Source of the DNA: Mesorhizobium sp. SARCC-RB16n
Lineage (GTDB): Bacteria > Pseudomonadota > Alphaproteobacteria > Rhizobiales > Rhizobiaceae
Direction: 5' to 3'
NCBI RefSeq assembly: GCF_008520305.1
Contig: NZ_ML703296.1
Span: forward strand, 46,066 to 110,065
DNA length: 64,000 nucleotides
The notes beneath the pieces were generated by a model. The model ran no database searches and had not been told where the DNA came from. It saw nothing but the letters and a program-made list of their open reading frames with translations. The translations under genes and the position numbers were made by a program. Below are positions 50,495 through 60,326 of the stretch, piece by piece (position 1 is the stretch's first letter; each line of letters opens with the position of its first letter).

Positions 50495-52069
50495 CTAAAG
50501 CAGCTTCCAGGCGATATAGACCAGCGTCAGCGCAATCACCCAAAGCGCCACACGGCCGGATCGGCTGTAGCGCGCCTCGGCTTTGCCGATGGCGCGGGCG
50601 GTCGTCTCGTCAAAGCGCAACCCATGCTCGGCCATGAGGTCGATCTCGCGCGAGAGCCGGTCGGTGCGTGCCGCCAGCTCCGGAGCCTGGCGGGCGAGCG
50701 TCAGCAACGCCTTGGCGCCGTCGCGCGCGTCGACCATCATGCCACGCGGCCCGAGGTTTCCCGCGATCCAGCCGCCGACGACCGGTTCTGCCGTCTTCCA
50801 CATGTTGAAGGCGGGGTCGAGCGTGCGCGCCACGCCCTCGACCACCACCATGGTCTTCTGCAGCAGGATCAATTCAGGCCGCGTCGCCATGTCGAAAAGT
50901 TCGGTCACCTCGAACAGCAGCGTCAAAAGCTTGGCCATCGAAATGGTTTCGGCCGGCTGGCCGTGGATCGGCTCACCGATGGCTCGGATCGCTTGTGCGA
51001 AGGCTGAGACGTTGTGTTGGCGCGGCACATAGCCGGCCTCGAAATGCACCTCGGCGACGCGCAGATAATCGCGTGTGATGAAGCCGTAGAGGATCTCGGC
51101 GAGGAAGCGCCGTTCCTTCTTGCCGAGGCGCCCGGCAATGCCGAGATCGACGGCGACGATGGTGCCGTTTGCCTCGACGAACAAATTGCCCGGATGCATG
51201 TCGGCGTGGAAGAAGCCATCGCGCAGCGTATGGCGCAGGAAGGACTGGATGAGGTTGGCGGCGATCGCCTTCAGGTCATGGCCGGCGGCTTCGAGGCCGG
51301 CGATGTTGTTCATCTTGATGCCGTCGACCCATTCCATGGTCAGCACGTCGCGGCCGGTGCGCTCCCAGTCGACGGTTGGGACACGAAAGCCAGGGTCATC
51401 CCTGGTGTTCTCGCCGAGTTCGGAGAGTGCCGCCGCCTCGAGGCGCAGGTCCATCTCGATCTTGGTGGTCTGGGCCAGCGTTTCGGTCACCTCGACCGGC
51501 CGCAGCCGGCGCGAGGAAGGGATGTATTTCTCCTGCAGACGAGCGGCGAGAAAATAGCTTTCGAGATCGTGGAAGAAGCGGCGGCGAACGCCCGGCCGGA
51601 TCACCTTCACCGCCACTTGGGTTGCCACGCCGTTATGCATGGTGTCGGCGGTATGCACCTGGGCGATGGAGGCAGCCGCGACGGGATCGCCGAACTGCGC
51701 ATAGAGATCGCCCACCTTGCGCCCGAGCGAGGCCTCGATGGCCGCGATCGCTTCGGCCTTCGGGAAGGTGTGCATCTTGTCCTGCAGCATGGCGAGATCG
51801 AGCGCCATGTCGTTGCCGACGACATCTGGCCGCGTCGCCAGGAACTGGCCAAGCTTGACATAGGACGGGCCGAGCCGGACCACCGCCTTGGCCAACCGGT
51901 CGCTGCGCTCATAGGCGAGCGCGCGGCGACGGGTGAACAGCCGCGCCAGCCGCCAGCCGAATTTGGGCAGGCCGGACAGTTCCTCGCCGGGCAAGGCAGT
52001 GACGACGCCCTCGCGCACCAGCACCCAACCGGCCCGTACGAGCCGGAACCCCGCGCTGACGGTGCTCAT
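50495..52069 (-). CDS. ubiB: UbiB, ubiquinone biosynthesis ADCK-type kinase-like protein
   Basis: A 524-residue member of the ABC1/ADCK/UbiB family. The KxGQ motif is KLGQFLATRPD (about 72-82), with an A-rich nucleotide loop (AAASIAQVH) in place of a Gly loop. The catalytic HADMHPGN (about 285) and VDLG metal motif are intact, and a C-terminal membrane helix (VALWVIALTLVYIAW) anchors it. It supports the hydroxylation steps of ubiquinone synthesis. It lies 70 bp downstream of ubiE in the same unit. Confidence 0.95.
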   Translation of the reverse strand: MSTVSAGFRLVRAGWVLVREGVVTALPGEELSGLPKFGWRLARLFTRRRALAYERSDRLAKAVVRLGPSYVKLGQFLATRPDVVGNDMALDLAMLQDKMHTFPKAEAIAAIEASLGRKVGDLYAQFGDPVAAASIAQVHTADTMHNGVATQVAVKVIRPGVRRRFFHDLESYFLAARLQEKYIPSSRRLRPVEVTETLAQTTKIEMDLRLEAAALSELGENTRDDPGFRVPTVDWERTGRDVLTMEWVDGIKMNNIAGLEAAGHDLKAIAANLIQSFLRHTLRDGFFHADMHPGNLFVEANGTIVAVDLGIAGRLGKKERRFLAEILYGFITRDYLRVAEVHFEAGYVPRQHNVSAFAQAIRAIGEPIHGQPAETISMAKLLTLLFEVTELFDMATRPELILLQKTMVVVEGVARTLDPAFNMWKTAEPVVGGWIAGNLGPRGMMVDARDGAKALLTLARQAPELAARTDRLSREIDLMAEHGLRFDETTARAIGKAEARYSRSGRVALWVIALTLVYIAWKLL

Positions 52070-52139
52070 GGCCGCGTCCGCCCCACCGGTTCATCGAACT
52101 GGTGCAAGGCGCGTCGCGTGCAGGAGATGGGCGACGGCT

Positions 52140-52916
52140 TCAAAGCTTCCAGCCCGAATGCAGGGCCGCTATGCCGCCGGAATAGTTGCGGAAGGAGACG
52201 CGGTCGAAGCCGGCGCGGGAAATCATCGCCGCGAAGTTTTGCTGGTTGGGGAATTTCGCGATCGATTCGACCAGATAGGAATAGGGCTCGCCGTCGCCGG
52301 TGACCAACTTGCCGATCTTGGGAATGGCATTGAACGACCAGGCTTCGTAGACCTTGTCGAGCAGCGGCATCTCGACCTCGGAAAACTCCAGGCACAGGAG
52401 GCGGCCGCCGGGCTTCAGCACGCGGAACGCCTCGCCCAGGGCCACGTCGATATGCGGGACGTTGCGAATGCCGAACGCGATGGTATAGGCGTCGAAACTG
52501 GCGCCAGGGAAGGGCAGTTCCTCGGCGTTGGCCTCGACGAAATCGGTGTTGGCGGACAATCCCTTCTTTTCGGCCCTGTCGCGGCCGACAGCGAGCATCG
52601 AGCCGTTGATGTCGAGTACGGTGGCATGAGCATGGCCATGGCTGGCATCGACGATGCGGAAGGCGATGTCACCGGTACCGCCGGCAACATCGAGCACGCG
52701 CCAGCCCGCGCGCTTGGGCGGATTGAGCCAGGCGACCATGGCATCCTTCCACAACCGGTGCAGGCCTGCGGACATCAGGTCGTTCATCAGGTCGTACCGG
52801 TTGGCGACCTTGTGGAAAACATCGTTGACCAGGGACTGCTTCTCGCCTTCCCCTACACGCTTGAAACCATAGGAGGTTTCCATGCCGCCGGCGGCCGTGG
52901 TTCTCTCAACTGACAT
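52140..52916 (-). CDS. ubiE: Ubiquinone/menaquinone C-methyltransferase UbiE
   Basis: A 258-residue SAM methyltransferase. [25 protein letters not shown] is the family start, motif I is [13 protein letters not shown] (about 72-84), and the signature [28 protein letters not shown] lies near 160-187. It C-methylates the benzoquinol ring. The ATG at 52916 has a weak GGA ten bases upstream; an in-frame ATG follows at residue 12. First gene of ubiE-ubiB-coaBC. Confidence 0.95.
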   Translation of the reverse strand: MSVERTTAAGGMETSYGFKRVGEGEKQSLVNDVFHKVANRYDLMNDLMSAGLHRLWKDAMVAWLNPPKRAGWRVLDVAGGTGDIAFRIVDASHGHAHATVLDINGSMLAVGRDRAEKKGLSANTDFVEANAEELPFPGASFDAYTIAFGIRNVPHIDVALGEAFRVLKPGGRLLCLEFSEVEMPLLDKVYEAWSFNAIPKIGKLVTGDGEPYSYLVESIAKFPNQQNFAAMISRAGFDRVSFRNYSGGIAALHSGWKL

Positions 52917-53050
52917 TTTTTTGATCCGTCATAAAACCGGCGGGACCATAGCCGATCGATGATGCGGGCGCTATTGTTTAAGGCGCGGTGTTCAGCCGCG
53001 CTTCCAGGTGGTGGGTTTTCAAGACCTGGACTGACCGACGGGATGTTTGA

Positions 53051-54025
53051 ATGCCTTTGAAAGCGGAACTGCACTGCCACATCGAAGGGGCAGCGGCGCC
53101 CGATCTCGTCATCCGCCAGGCGCAGAAATACGGCAAGGATACCTCGCCCTATATCCAGGACGGGTCCTTCGTCTGGCACGATTTCACCTCCTTTCTCGCG
53201 GCTTACGACTTTTCTGCCGACCTGTTCCGGACCGAGGAGGATTATGCGCGGCTGGCCGACCACTATCTGACCAGCCTTGCCCGCGACGGGGCGATCTACT
53301 CCGAGGTGTTCACTTCGCCGGACCACGCGACGAAAGCCGGGCTGTCGCCCAAGGCCTACACCGATGCGCTCGGCGAAGGCATGCTGCGCGCCAAGGCCAA
53401 GACCGGCATCGAGGGGCGTATGATCGTCACCGGCGTGCGCCATGTCGGTGTGGAATCGATCGAGCGGGCGGCACGCTTCGCGGCGCGCTGCGGCCATCCG
53501 CTGGTCACCGGCTTCGGCGTGGCCGGCGACGAGCGCATGGGCGACATGGAAGACTATGTCAGGGCCTTCGAGATCGCGCGCGAGGCGGGGCTCGGCATCA
53601 CCGTCCATGCGGGCGAACTGACGGGCTGGGAGACTGTCCAGGCGGCACTCGACCATATCCGCCCGTCGCGCATCGGCCATGGCGTGCGCGCCATCGAGAA
53701 TCGCGACCTTGTCCGGCGCATCGCCGACGAGGGCGTCGTGCTGGAGTGCTGCCCCGGTTCCAACATCGCGCTGAAGGTTTTCGACAGCTTTGCCGACCAT
53801 CCGTTCCCGGCCCTGCAGGCGGCCGGCTGCAAGGTGACGCTCAACTCCGACGACCCGCCCTATTTCTGGACTTCGCTGAAGCGCGAATACGACATTGCGG
53901 CGGAGCATTTCGCAATGAATGAGAAAGCGCTCGCCAAGGTCACCCAGACGGCCATCGAGGCGGCTTTCGTCGACCGCAAGACCAAGGCGGCGCTTCTTGC
54001 CCGGCTGAACAGCGCCGCTCGCTGA
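53051..54025 (+). CDS. add: Adenosine deaminase
   Basis: A 324-residue zinc hydrolase converting adenosine to inosine. The metal ligands and catalytic residues appear as ELHCHIEGAAAPD (residues 6-18), HAGELTGWE (about 190-198), RIGHGVRAIE and NSDDPPYF (about 270). It is shorter than the eukaryotic enzymes, as usual in rhizobia. It is followed by upp on the same strand. With cdd, PNP and deoA nearby it belongs to the nucleoside salvage block. Confidence 0.93.
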   Translation: MPLKAELHCHIEGAAAPDLVIRQAQKYGKDTSPYIQDGSFVWHDFTSFLAAYDFSADLFRTEEDYARLADHYLTSLARDGAIYSEVFTSPDHATKAGLSPKAYTDALGEGMLRAKAKTGIEGRMIVTGVRHVGVESIERAARFAARCGHPLVTGFGVAGDERMGDMEDYVRAFEIAREAGLGITVHAGELTGWETVQAALDHIRPSRIGHGVRAIENRDLVRRIADEGVVLECCPGSNIALKVFDSFADHPFPALQAAGCKVTLNSDDPPYFWTSLKREYDIAAEHFAMNEKALAKVTQTAIEAAFVDRKTKAALLARLNSAAR

Positions 54026-54106
54026 TTTCTTCCGACAAAGCTGTGGTCGATACGGGCCAAGCGGTTCCTTGGCCGGTCCAATATCGCTAGGGTTCGCCCA
54101 AGCAGC

Positions 54107-54164
54107 CTGAAGCGCGTCTCGTCCGAAAGGATCCACGCACGCGGTTTCGGGCGACACGCATCAG
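54107..54164. repeat. Hairpin repeat, family A copy 2
   Basis: The arms CTGAAGCGCGTCTCGTCCGAAA and TTTCGGGCGACACGCATCAG are largely complementary. The right arm matches that of copy 1 (41-87) except for C/T changes. It ends right at the AGGAG ribosome-binding site of upp. Confidence 0.75.
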
Positions 54165-54173
54165 GAGAAGATC

Positions 54174-54803
54174 ATGAAGGGCGTCACTGTCGTCGACCAT
54201 CCGCTTGTCCAGCACAAGCTGACCATCATGCGCAAGAAGGAGACCTCGACGGCCGGATTCCGGCGGCTGCTGCGCGAGATATCGCTGCTGCTCGGCTATG
54301 AGGTCACCCGCAATCTCGAACTGACGACGACAACGATCGAAACGCCCATGGAGACGATGGAGGCTCCGACGCTGGAAGGCAAGAAGCTGGTCTTCGCTTC
54401 GGTGCTGCGCGCCGGCAACGGCTTGCTCGAAGGCCTGCTCGACCTGGTGCCGGCGGCCCGCGTCGCCCATGTCGGCCTCTACCGCGATCACGAGACGCTG
54501 GAGGCTGTCGAGTATTTCTTCAAGGCACCGAGCGACCTCGCCGACCGGCTGGTCATCGTCGTCGACCCGATGCTGGCGACAGCCAATTCGGCGATCGCGG
54601 CGATCGACAAGTTGAAAGAGCGCGGCGCCACCAATATCCGCTTCCTGTGCCTGCTGGCGGCGCCCGAAGGCATCGACCGCTTTACCAAGGCGCATCCCGA
54701 CGTTCCGGTCTTCACCGCGTCCATCGATCGGCAGCTCAACGAGAAGGGCTACATCATGCCCGGTCTTGGCGACGCCGGCGACCGCATGTACGGGACAAAG
54801 TAA
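54174..54803 (+). CDS. upp: Uracil phosphoribosyltransferase
   Basis: A 209-residue enzyme making UMP from uracil and PRPP. The N-terminal [25 protein letters not shown], the RAGNGLLEG loop, the PRPP motif [13 protein letters not shown] (about 124-136) and the uracil-binding [13 protein letters not shown] near the C-terminus are all present. ATG 54174 follows AGGAGAAGATC. It recovers uracil released from pyrimidine nucleosides. Repeat A copy 2 sits in its leader. Confidence 0.95.
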   Translation: MKGVTVVDHPLVQHKLTIMRKKETSTAGFRRLLREISLLLGYEVTRNLELTTTTIETPMETMEAPTLEGKKLVFASVLRAGNGLLEGLLDLVPAARVAHVGLYRDHETLEAVEYFFKAPSDLADRLVIVVDPMLATANSAIAAIDKLKERGATNIRFLCLLAAPEGIDRFTKAHPDVPVFTASIDRQLNEKGYIMPGLGDAGDRMYGTK

Positions 54804-54816
54804 TACCAGGCAAAGT

Positions 54817-54837
54817 GCTTGGCAGGATTTACCAAGC
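54817..54837 (+). terminator. Weak hairpin after upp
   Basis: GCTTGG (54817-54822) and CCAAGC (54832-54837) with a nine-base loop, followed by GTTTACG, 14 bases after the upp stop. A possible but weak terminator. Confidence 0.3.
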
Positions 54838-54923
54838 GTTTACGCAAAGACATGGTTTCGGCGCACGTTAAAGCGGCAAATACCATACGGGGCTAAAGGA
54901 TCGGCAGTCACAAAGGCCGATCC

Positions 54924-55487
54924 ATGCTGCGCAAGCTTCTTATTCTCAGCGTCTTTGCCGGTGCATCGGCATCGATCCCGGTTGTCTACCAGTCGAATCC
55001 GGGAATACTCGAAAACCTGCTGAAATCGGCGGTGATTGCCAAGCCCGGGGCCGGGGCGCAACCCGAGGTCAGCCTGGCGTCCGTTCCCGACAAGCTGGTG
55101 GCGCCGCTGCCGACCGGCCGCAAGGTCGTGGTTGCGGCTGACGGGCGCGGGCACTTCTCATCCACCTTCAAACTCAACGGCCGTCAGGTCGACGGCATGA
55201 TCGACACCGGTGCGACGCTGGTGGCGGTCAATACGTCGACGGCACGCCGGATCGGGCTGTCGCTCAATCCCGCCGATTTCAGCCACGAGGTTAACACCGC
55301 CAACGGCACCATCAAGGCAGCCGTGGTGATGATCGACCGCCTGCAGATCGGCAGCATCAGCGTCGACGGTGTGCAGGCGATCGTGCTCGACGACAAGGCA
55401 CTGCGCACCAATCTGATCGGCATGAGTTTTCTCAGCCGGCTCGGCAAATACCAGGCCGAGAACGGCACATTGCTGCTGGTTCAGTAG
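54924..55487 (+). CDS. TIGR02281 family clan AA aspartic protease
   Basis: A 187-residue retropepsin-like protein. A hydrophobic N-terminal signal or anchor (LRKLLILSVFAGASASIPVVY) is followed by a single aspartic protease domain: GHFSSTFKLNGRQVDGMIDTGATLVAVN with the catalytic DTG (about 93), and the flap/hydrophobic Gly part DKALRTNLIGMSFLSRLG. Single-domain members act as dimers in the periplasm or membrane. The target is unknown. It is encoded 120 bp after upp. Confidence 0.9.
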   Translation: MLRKLLILSVFAGASASIPVVYQSNPGILENLLKSAVIAKPGAGAQPEVSLASVPDKLVAPLPTGRKVVVAADGRGHFSSTFKLNGRQVDGMIDTGATLVAVNTSTARRIGLSLNPADFSHEVNTANGTIKAAVVMIDRLQIGSISVDGVQAIVLDDKALRTNLIGMSFLSRLGKYQAENGTLLLVQ

Positions 55488-55550
55488 GGTGCCGTGAGAG
55501 CGTTCAGCGTTTGATAGAAACGCTGATCCGCTCCAACGCTTTGTTTTTAC

Positions 55551-55599
55551 GCAACTCCGGACGGAAAACCGTTACACACTTTTCCTGGAATTGCTCTAG
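55551..55599. repeat. Hairpin repeat, family B copy 2
   Basis: GCAACTCCGGACGGAAAA and TTTTCCTGGAATTGC are complementary around CCGTTACACAC. The element ends in TCTAG, whose CTA is the reverse complement of the deoA TAG stop. Near-identical to 41463-41510. A small hairpin, AGCGTTT-gatag-AAACGCT (55506-55524), lies just before it. Confidence 0.82.
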
Positions 55600-56915
55600 C
55601 CGCGCGGCAGGATTCGCCGGATGACCGACTTGTCGGCGACCGGCTTCGAAGCACCGATCGCATAGGCTGAAAGCACGGCCGCGGCGGCCGCCTCGGCATC
55701 GGACGGCGAGCGGGCGTGGATCAGCGCCAGCGCATCTCCGGCGTTTACTTCCGCGCCTATGGGCAGCAGCCTGGTGATGCCGACCGCGGGATCGATCTTG
55801 TCGTCGGGTCGGGAGCGCCCGCCGCCCAGCCCGACCACCGCGAGGCCGATGTCGCGGGTGGCGATATTGGTGACGAAACCCTCTGTCGTCGCCTCGACCG
55901 CGAATTCCGTTGCCGCCTTGGGCAGGTATTTTTCCGGCTTCTCGATGAAATCGGCCGGGCCGCCAAGCACAGTCACCATGCGCGAGAAGGTGGCTGCGGC
56001 GCGGCCGCTGGCGAGCGTCTCGGTGGCGCGGCGCATGCCGTCCTGATTGGACGACACCAATCCCGCCGACTGCAGCATTTCGGCGGCAAGCGCCAGCGTC
56101 ACGTCCTCCAGTCGCCGGTCGCGCAAGCGGCCGGTCAGGAAATCGACGGCATTGCGCACCTCCACAGCATTGCCGGCGGCCGAGGCCAGCGGTTCGTTCA
56201 TGCCGGTGATCAGCGCCGAGACCTTCAGCCCGGCGCCGCCGGCGACCTCGACCAGACTGTTGGCAAGCGCGGTCGCATCGCGCGATTTCTCCATGAAGGC
56301 GCCATTGCCGAGCTTAACGTCGAGCACCAGGGATTGCAGCCCTGCCGCGAGCTTCTTCGACAGGATCGATGCGGTGATCAGCGGCACCGACTCCACGGTT
56401 CCGGTCACATCGCGGATGGCGTAGAGCCGGCGATCGGCAGGTGCCAGATCAGCGGTCTGGCCGATGATGGCGCAGCCGGTTTCCAGCACCGCCTTGCGGA
56501 ACAGCGCGATATCGGGCTGGCTGGTGTAGCCGGGAATGGCATCCATCTTGTCCAGCGTGCCGCCGGTATGGCCGAGACCGCGGCCCGAGATCATCGGCAC
56601 ATAGGCACCGCAGGCGGCGACGATCGGCGCCAGCATCAGCGAGACATTGTCGCCGACACCGCCCGTCGAATGCTTGTCCGTGACAGGGCCTGGCAAATCC
56701 GACCAGTCGAGCACGTCGCCGGAATCGCGCATGGCGAGCGTCATCGCCACGGCCTCGTCGCGGTTCATGCCGTTGAAGAACACCGCCATGGCGAACGCCG
56801 CGACCTGGCCATCGGTAACGGTGCCCGACGTCACGCCGTCGATGAAGGCTGCGATCTCGTGAGGCGCCAGCCTGTGGCCGTCGCGCTTGTGACGGATGAT
56901 TTCCTGCGGAAGCAT
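55596..56915 (-). CDS. deoA: Thymidine phosphorylase
   Basis: A 439-residue enzyme that phosphorolyses thymidine/deoxyuridine to base and deoxyribose-1-phosphate. The phosphate-binding KHSTGGVGDNVS lies near residue 80-91, GRGLGHTGGTLDKMDAIPGY near 111-130 and KLGNGAFM near 195. The family signature is otherwise complete. The ATG overlaps the PNP stop by one base (TGATG). The TAG stop comes from repeat B. It is the last gene of the nucleoside operon. Confidence 0.95.
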   Translation of the reverse strand: MLPQEIIRHKRDGHRLAPHEIAAFIDGVTSGTVTDGQVAAFAMAVFFNGMNRDEAVAMTLAMRDSGDVLDWSDLPGPVTDKHSTGGVGDNVSLMLAPIVAACGAYVPMISGRGLGHTGGTLDKMDAIPGYTSQPDIALFRKAVLETGCAIIGQTADLAPADRRLYAIRDVTGTVESVPLITASILSKKLAAGLQSLVLDVKLGNGAFMEKSRDATALANSLVEVAGGAGLKVSALITGMNEPLASAAGNAVEVRNAVDFLTGRLRDRRLEDVTLALAAEMLQSAGLVSSNQDGMRRATETLASGRAAATFSRMVTVLGGPADFIEKPEKYLPKAATEFAVEATTEGFVTNIATRDIGLAVVGLGGGRSRPDDKIDPAVGITRLLPIGAEVNAGDALALIHARSPSDAEAAAAAVLSAYAIGASKPVADKSVIRRILPRG

Positions 56916-57724
56916 CAGCTCTCCAGAAGCCCGTCACGGAACACGCGCTGCAGTACCGTTGCCAGCCGGGATCCGCCAACCGGCGCCATGTCCTTGGTTT
57001 CCTGGTGCGAAAGCTCGGCTCCGGTCATGCCGGCGGCCAGGTTGGTGATGACCGAGCAGGCGGCGACGCGCAGGCCGAGAAAACGGGCGATAATGACTTC
57101 CGGCACGGTCGACATGCCGACTGCGTTGGCGCCCATGATGCGCGCCATGCGGATTTCGGCCGGCGTCTCGAAGCAAGGGCCCGAGAACCACATATAGACG
57201 CCCTTGTGCAGCGCTGTGCCGGTCGCCTGCGCCGCGCGTTCGATCGCGTGGCGGATGCCGGCATCGTAGGCTTCGGTCAGGCCGACGAAACGGCGGTCGC
57301 TCGGCTCGCCGATCAGCGGATTGGTGCCGGAGAAGTTGATGTGATCGGTGAGCAGCATCACCGAGCCCGGCGGCATATCCGGATCGACCGAGCCGGCTGC
57401 GTTGGTGAGGATCAGTTTCGTGATGCCGATGCCGGCAAGCACTTCCAGCACCGGCCGCATCGCCGCGGCATTGCCATGCTCATAGTAGTGGGCGCGGCCG
57501 GACAGCATCAGCACCGGAACGCCGGCAAACAGTCCGGCCACCACTTCGCCGGCATGGCCGCTGACACCGCTCCGGGGAAAGCCGGGCAGGTCGGCATAGG
57601 AGACGCGGATCGGATTCTGGATCCGGTCGACCAGGCCGCCCAGGCCCGAACCCAGCACCAGCGCGGTCGACGGCGCCAGGCCGTCCAGCCTTTCGATAAG
57701 ATGGTCCAGCGCCTTTTCCGTCAT
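56915..57724 (-). CDS. Purine-nucleoside phosphorylase, trimeric type
   Basis: A 269-residue PNP/MTAP-family protein. LVLGSGLGGLVDRI (about 20-33, phosphate loop), the GRAHYYEHGNAAAMRPV segment (about 75-91), LTNAAGSVDPDM (about 108), and the base-site Glu of FETPAEIRM (about 190) mark the trimeric class. It releases purine bases from inosine, guanosine and deoxy forms. It lies 30 bp after cdd and is coupled to deoA. Confidence 0.93.
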   Translation of the reverse strand: MTEKALDHLIERLDGLAPSTALVLGSGLGGLVDRIQNPIRVSYADLPGFPRSGVSGHAGEVVAGLFAGVPVLMLSGRAHYYEHGNAAAMRPVLEVLAGIGITKLILTNAAGSVDPDMPPGSVMLLTDHINFSGTNPLIGEPSDRRFVGLTEAYDAGIRHAIERAAQATGTALHKGVYMWFSGPCFETPAEIRMARIMGANAVGMSTVPEVIIARFLGLRVAACSVITNLAAGMTGAELSHQETKDMAPVGGSRLATVLQRVFRDGLLES

Positions 57725-57754
57725 CTCAGCCAGCCCGTCATTTCCGCCAACGCT

Positions 57755-58147
57755 TCATTTCAAAATGTCCGCCCGGAAGCCGTAGGGCAGCATGTCGCCC
57801 ATGGTGACCGTTTCTGTGACGCCTGTATTATCGCAGAGATAGAGTTTCGTTTCCGGGCGGCAGAATTCGGCCAGCCGCTGACGGCAGCCGCCACAAGGCG
57901 AACACTTGGCCATGCGTTCGGCAACGACGGCGATTTCCACGATCTTGCCGCCGCCGGCCATGATGTAGTGACCAAGCGCGGTCGTCTCGGCGCACCAGCC
58001 CTCGGGATAGGAGGCGACCTCGATGTTGGCGCCGGTGAAGACGCGTCCGTCCTCGGTGCGCAAGGCGGCACCGACCGGGAACTTGGAATAGGGCGCATAG
58101 GCCTTGGCCATGGCGGCCTTGGCCGCTTCGAACAGATCATGCGACAT
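57755..58147 (-). CDS. cdd: Cytidine deaminase
   Basis: A 130-residue zinc deaminase of the homotetrameric type. The zinc ligands and catalytic Glu are visible in WCAETTALG (about 50-58) and CSPCGGCRQRLAEF (about 80-93). The N-terminal KAYAPYSKFPVGAAL is the family substrate segment. It converts cytidine and deoxycytidine to uridine forms for phosphorolysis. It follows the permease genes by 66 bp on the same strand. Confidence 0.95.
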   Translation of the reverse strand: MSHDLFEAAKAAMAKAYAPYSKFPVGAALRTEDGRVFTGANIEVASYPEGWCAETTALGHYIMAGGGKIVEIAVVAERMAKCSPCGGCRQRLAEFCRPETKLYLCDNTGVTETVTMGDMLPYGFRADILK

Positions 58148-58213
58148 TCAGTTGCTCATCTCCGATGACCGTGTCCAAAACCCGGCGCTTCGTCCGCGTC
58201 GAACTGTCGACCG

Positions 58214-59185
58214 TTAGCGTTCCTTGACATAGGGCACGCCGCCGGCGCGCGGCGGGATGGCCTTGCCGATGAAGCCGGCGAGCAGGATGACGGTGAGCAC
58301 ATAAGGCAGGGCCTGCATGAACTGTACCGACACCTTGCCGACAATGGGCAGCGGTGTCCCCTGCAGGCGGATCGACGCCGCGTCGAGGAAGCCGAACAGC
58401 AGGCAGGCGAACATGGCGTTGACCGGCTTCCATTTGGCGAAGATCAGCGCGGCCAGCGCGATGTAGCCCTTGCCCGCTGTCATGTCCTTCACGAAGCCGC
58501 CATTCTGCACCATCGAAAGATAGGCTCCGGCGAATCCGGTCAGGATGCCGGTGCAGATCAGCGCGCGATAGCGCAGCCAGGCGACCGAGATGCCGGCCGT
58601 GTCGACCGCGGCCGGGTTTTCGCCGACCGCGCGCAGCCGGAGGCCGAAGCGCGTGCGAAACAGCACCCACCAGGTGAACGGCACCATCGCAAAGGCGAAA
58701 TAGACGAGGATCGAATGGCCGGAGAGCAGTTCGGCATAGATTGGACCGATGATCGGCACGTCCCTGATTGCGTCGGCGCCGGGCCAGGTGATCGCCTCGA
58801 ACCGCTCGCCCGGTTGCAGCGCCGGCGTGCGGCCACCCTGCTGGAACCAGGCCTGGCCAAGGATGATGGTCGATCCGGCGGCGATGAAGTTGATCGCCAC
58901 GCCCGAAACGATCTGGTTGCCGCGATGGGTGATCGAGGCAAAGCCGTGCACCAGTGCGAAGGCGACGGAGATCAGGATCGCCATGCCGAGACCGATAAGC
59001 GCCGAATGGAACACGGAAGCCGCGGCAGCACCCGCGAAGGCGCCGACCAGCATCTTGCCTTCGAGGCCGATGTCGAAAATGCCGGCTCGCTCCGAATAGA
59101 GGCCGGCGAGGCAGGCAAGCAGCAGCGGCACCGACAGGCGGATGGTCGAGTCCAGCACCTGGATGATTGCGTTGAAGATATCCAT
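58214..59185 (-). CDS. Nucleoside ABC transporter permease 2 (BmpC/NupQ-like)
   Basis: A 323-residue inner-membrane protein with about nine hydrophobic helices, of the branched-chain-type permease family used by BMP nucleoside importers. AGLYSERAGIFDIGLEGKMLVGA near the start (about 27-49) and GENPAAVDTAGISVAWLRYRAL (the coupling loop, about 192-213) are characteristic. ATG 59185 lies one base after the partner permease stop (TGAGATG). Together the two permeases form the transmembrane core. Confidence 0.92.
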   Translation of the reverse strand: MDIFNAIIQVLDSTIRLSVPLLLACLAGLYSERAGIFDIGLEGKMLVGAFAGAAAASVFHSALIGLGMAILISVAFALVHGFASITHRGNQIVSGVAINFIAAGSTIILGQAWFQQGGRTPALQPGERFEAITWPGADAIRDVPIIGPIYAELLSGHSILVYFAFAMVPFTWWVLFRTRFGLRLRAVGENPAAVDTAGISVAWLRYRALICTGILTGFAGAYLSMVQNGGFVKDMTAGKGYIALAALIFAKWKPVNAMFACLLFGFLDAASIRLQGTPLPIVGKVSVQFMQALPYVLTVILLAGFIGKAIPPRAGGVPYVKER

Positions 59186-59186
59186 C

Positions 59187-60326
59187 TCAGGCGCCCTTTC
59201 CGTTGATCGCCTGCATGCCCACCGATTTCGGGCTGAACGAGGCGAACAGAGCCTGGATATAGGGCCTGAACATGTGCTCCAGCGCGCCGGCGAAGAGGAT
59301 GACCAACCCTTGAATGATGACAATCATGTCGCGGCTGATCGCCGGCATCTCGAAGGCGAGTTCGGCGCCGCCCTGGTAGAGCATGCCGAACAGGATCGCT
59401 GCCAGCACGATGCCGACCGGATGCAGGCGGCCCATCAGCGCCACGGCGATGCCGACGAAGCCGGCGCCCGAAACGAAGTCGATCGCGACATTATGCTGGT
59501 CACCCATCACCGGGTTGAGCGCCATCATGCCGGCCAGCGCGCCCGAGATCATCATCGCGGTGATGATGATGCGGGTTTCCGAAATGCCGGCATAGCGGGC
59601 CGCCTTCGGGCTGTGGCCATAGGTGCGCATCTCGTAGCCGAGCTTGGTGCGCCAGATCAGCAGCCAGACCAGGAAGGCCATCACCAGCGCCAGCAGGAAG
59701 CAGATGTTGAGCGGGGCCGAGCGGATCTTGGCGCCGAACAGTTCGATGATCCAGTTAAGCTTCGGCAGTTCCGCGCCGGCGAGGAAGTTGCGCGTCTGCG
59801 GCGCCTGCGACCCGGCCGGCTTCAGCGGACCGACCAGCAGATAGACCATGATCGATGCGGCGATGAAGTTGAACATGATCGTCGTGATGACGATGTGCGA
59901 GCCGCGCTTGGCCTGCAGGTAAGCGGGGATCAACGCCCACAATGCGCCCACAAGCGCCGAGGCCACGATGGCCAGCGGAAATGTCAGCCACCAAGGCAGC
60001 GTGCTGTCGAAGGAAAGACAGACGATGGCGATGCCGAGGCCGGCGATGTAGGCCTGTCCCTCGGTGCCGATGTTGAACAGGCCGCAATGCGCCGCCACCG
60101 CCACCGAAAGTCCGGTGAATATGAAGGTCGTGGCATAGAACAGGGTGAAGGCGATGCCTGTTCCCTTGCCGAAGGCGCCTTCGACCAGGATGACGGCGGC
60201 GCGGAACGGGTTTTCGCCGACCAGCATGACGACGAAGCCGGCGACGATGAAGGCGACCGACAGGTTGATCAGCGGGATCAGTCCGTAGTCGGCCCAGGCC
60301 GGCAATTTGGCATAAGGCGTGCTCAC
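59187..60326 (-). CDS. Nucleoside ABC transporter permease 1 (BmpD/NupP-like)
   Basis: A 379-residue inner-membrane protein with about ten helices. HCGLFNIGTEGQAYIAGLG (about 80-98) and RTYGHSPKAARYAGIS (coupling loop, about 237-252) mark it as the larger BMP-type permease. The start is GTG at 60326, seven bases after AGGAGG, and overlaps the ATPase stop by four bases (GTGA), showing tight coupling. Confidence 0.92.
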   Translation of the reverse strand: MSTPYAKLPAWADYGLIPLINLSVAFIVAGFVVMLVGENPFRAAVILVEGAFGKGTGIAFTLFYATTFIFTGLSVAVAAHCGLFNIGTEGQAYIAGLGIAIVCLSFDSTLPWWLTFPLAIVASALVGALWALIPAYLQAKRGSHIVITTIMFNFIAASIMVYLLVGPLKPAGSQAPQTRNFLAGAELPKLNWIIELFGAKIRSAPLNICFLLALVMAFLVWLLIWRTKLGYEMRTYGHSPKAARYAGISETRIIITAMMISGALAGMMALNPVMGDQHNVAIDFVSGAGFVGIAVALMGRLHPVGIVLAAILFGMLYQGGAELAFEMPAISRDMIVIIQGLVILFAGALEHMFRPYIQALFASFSPKSVGMQAINGKGA

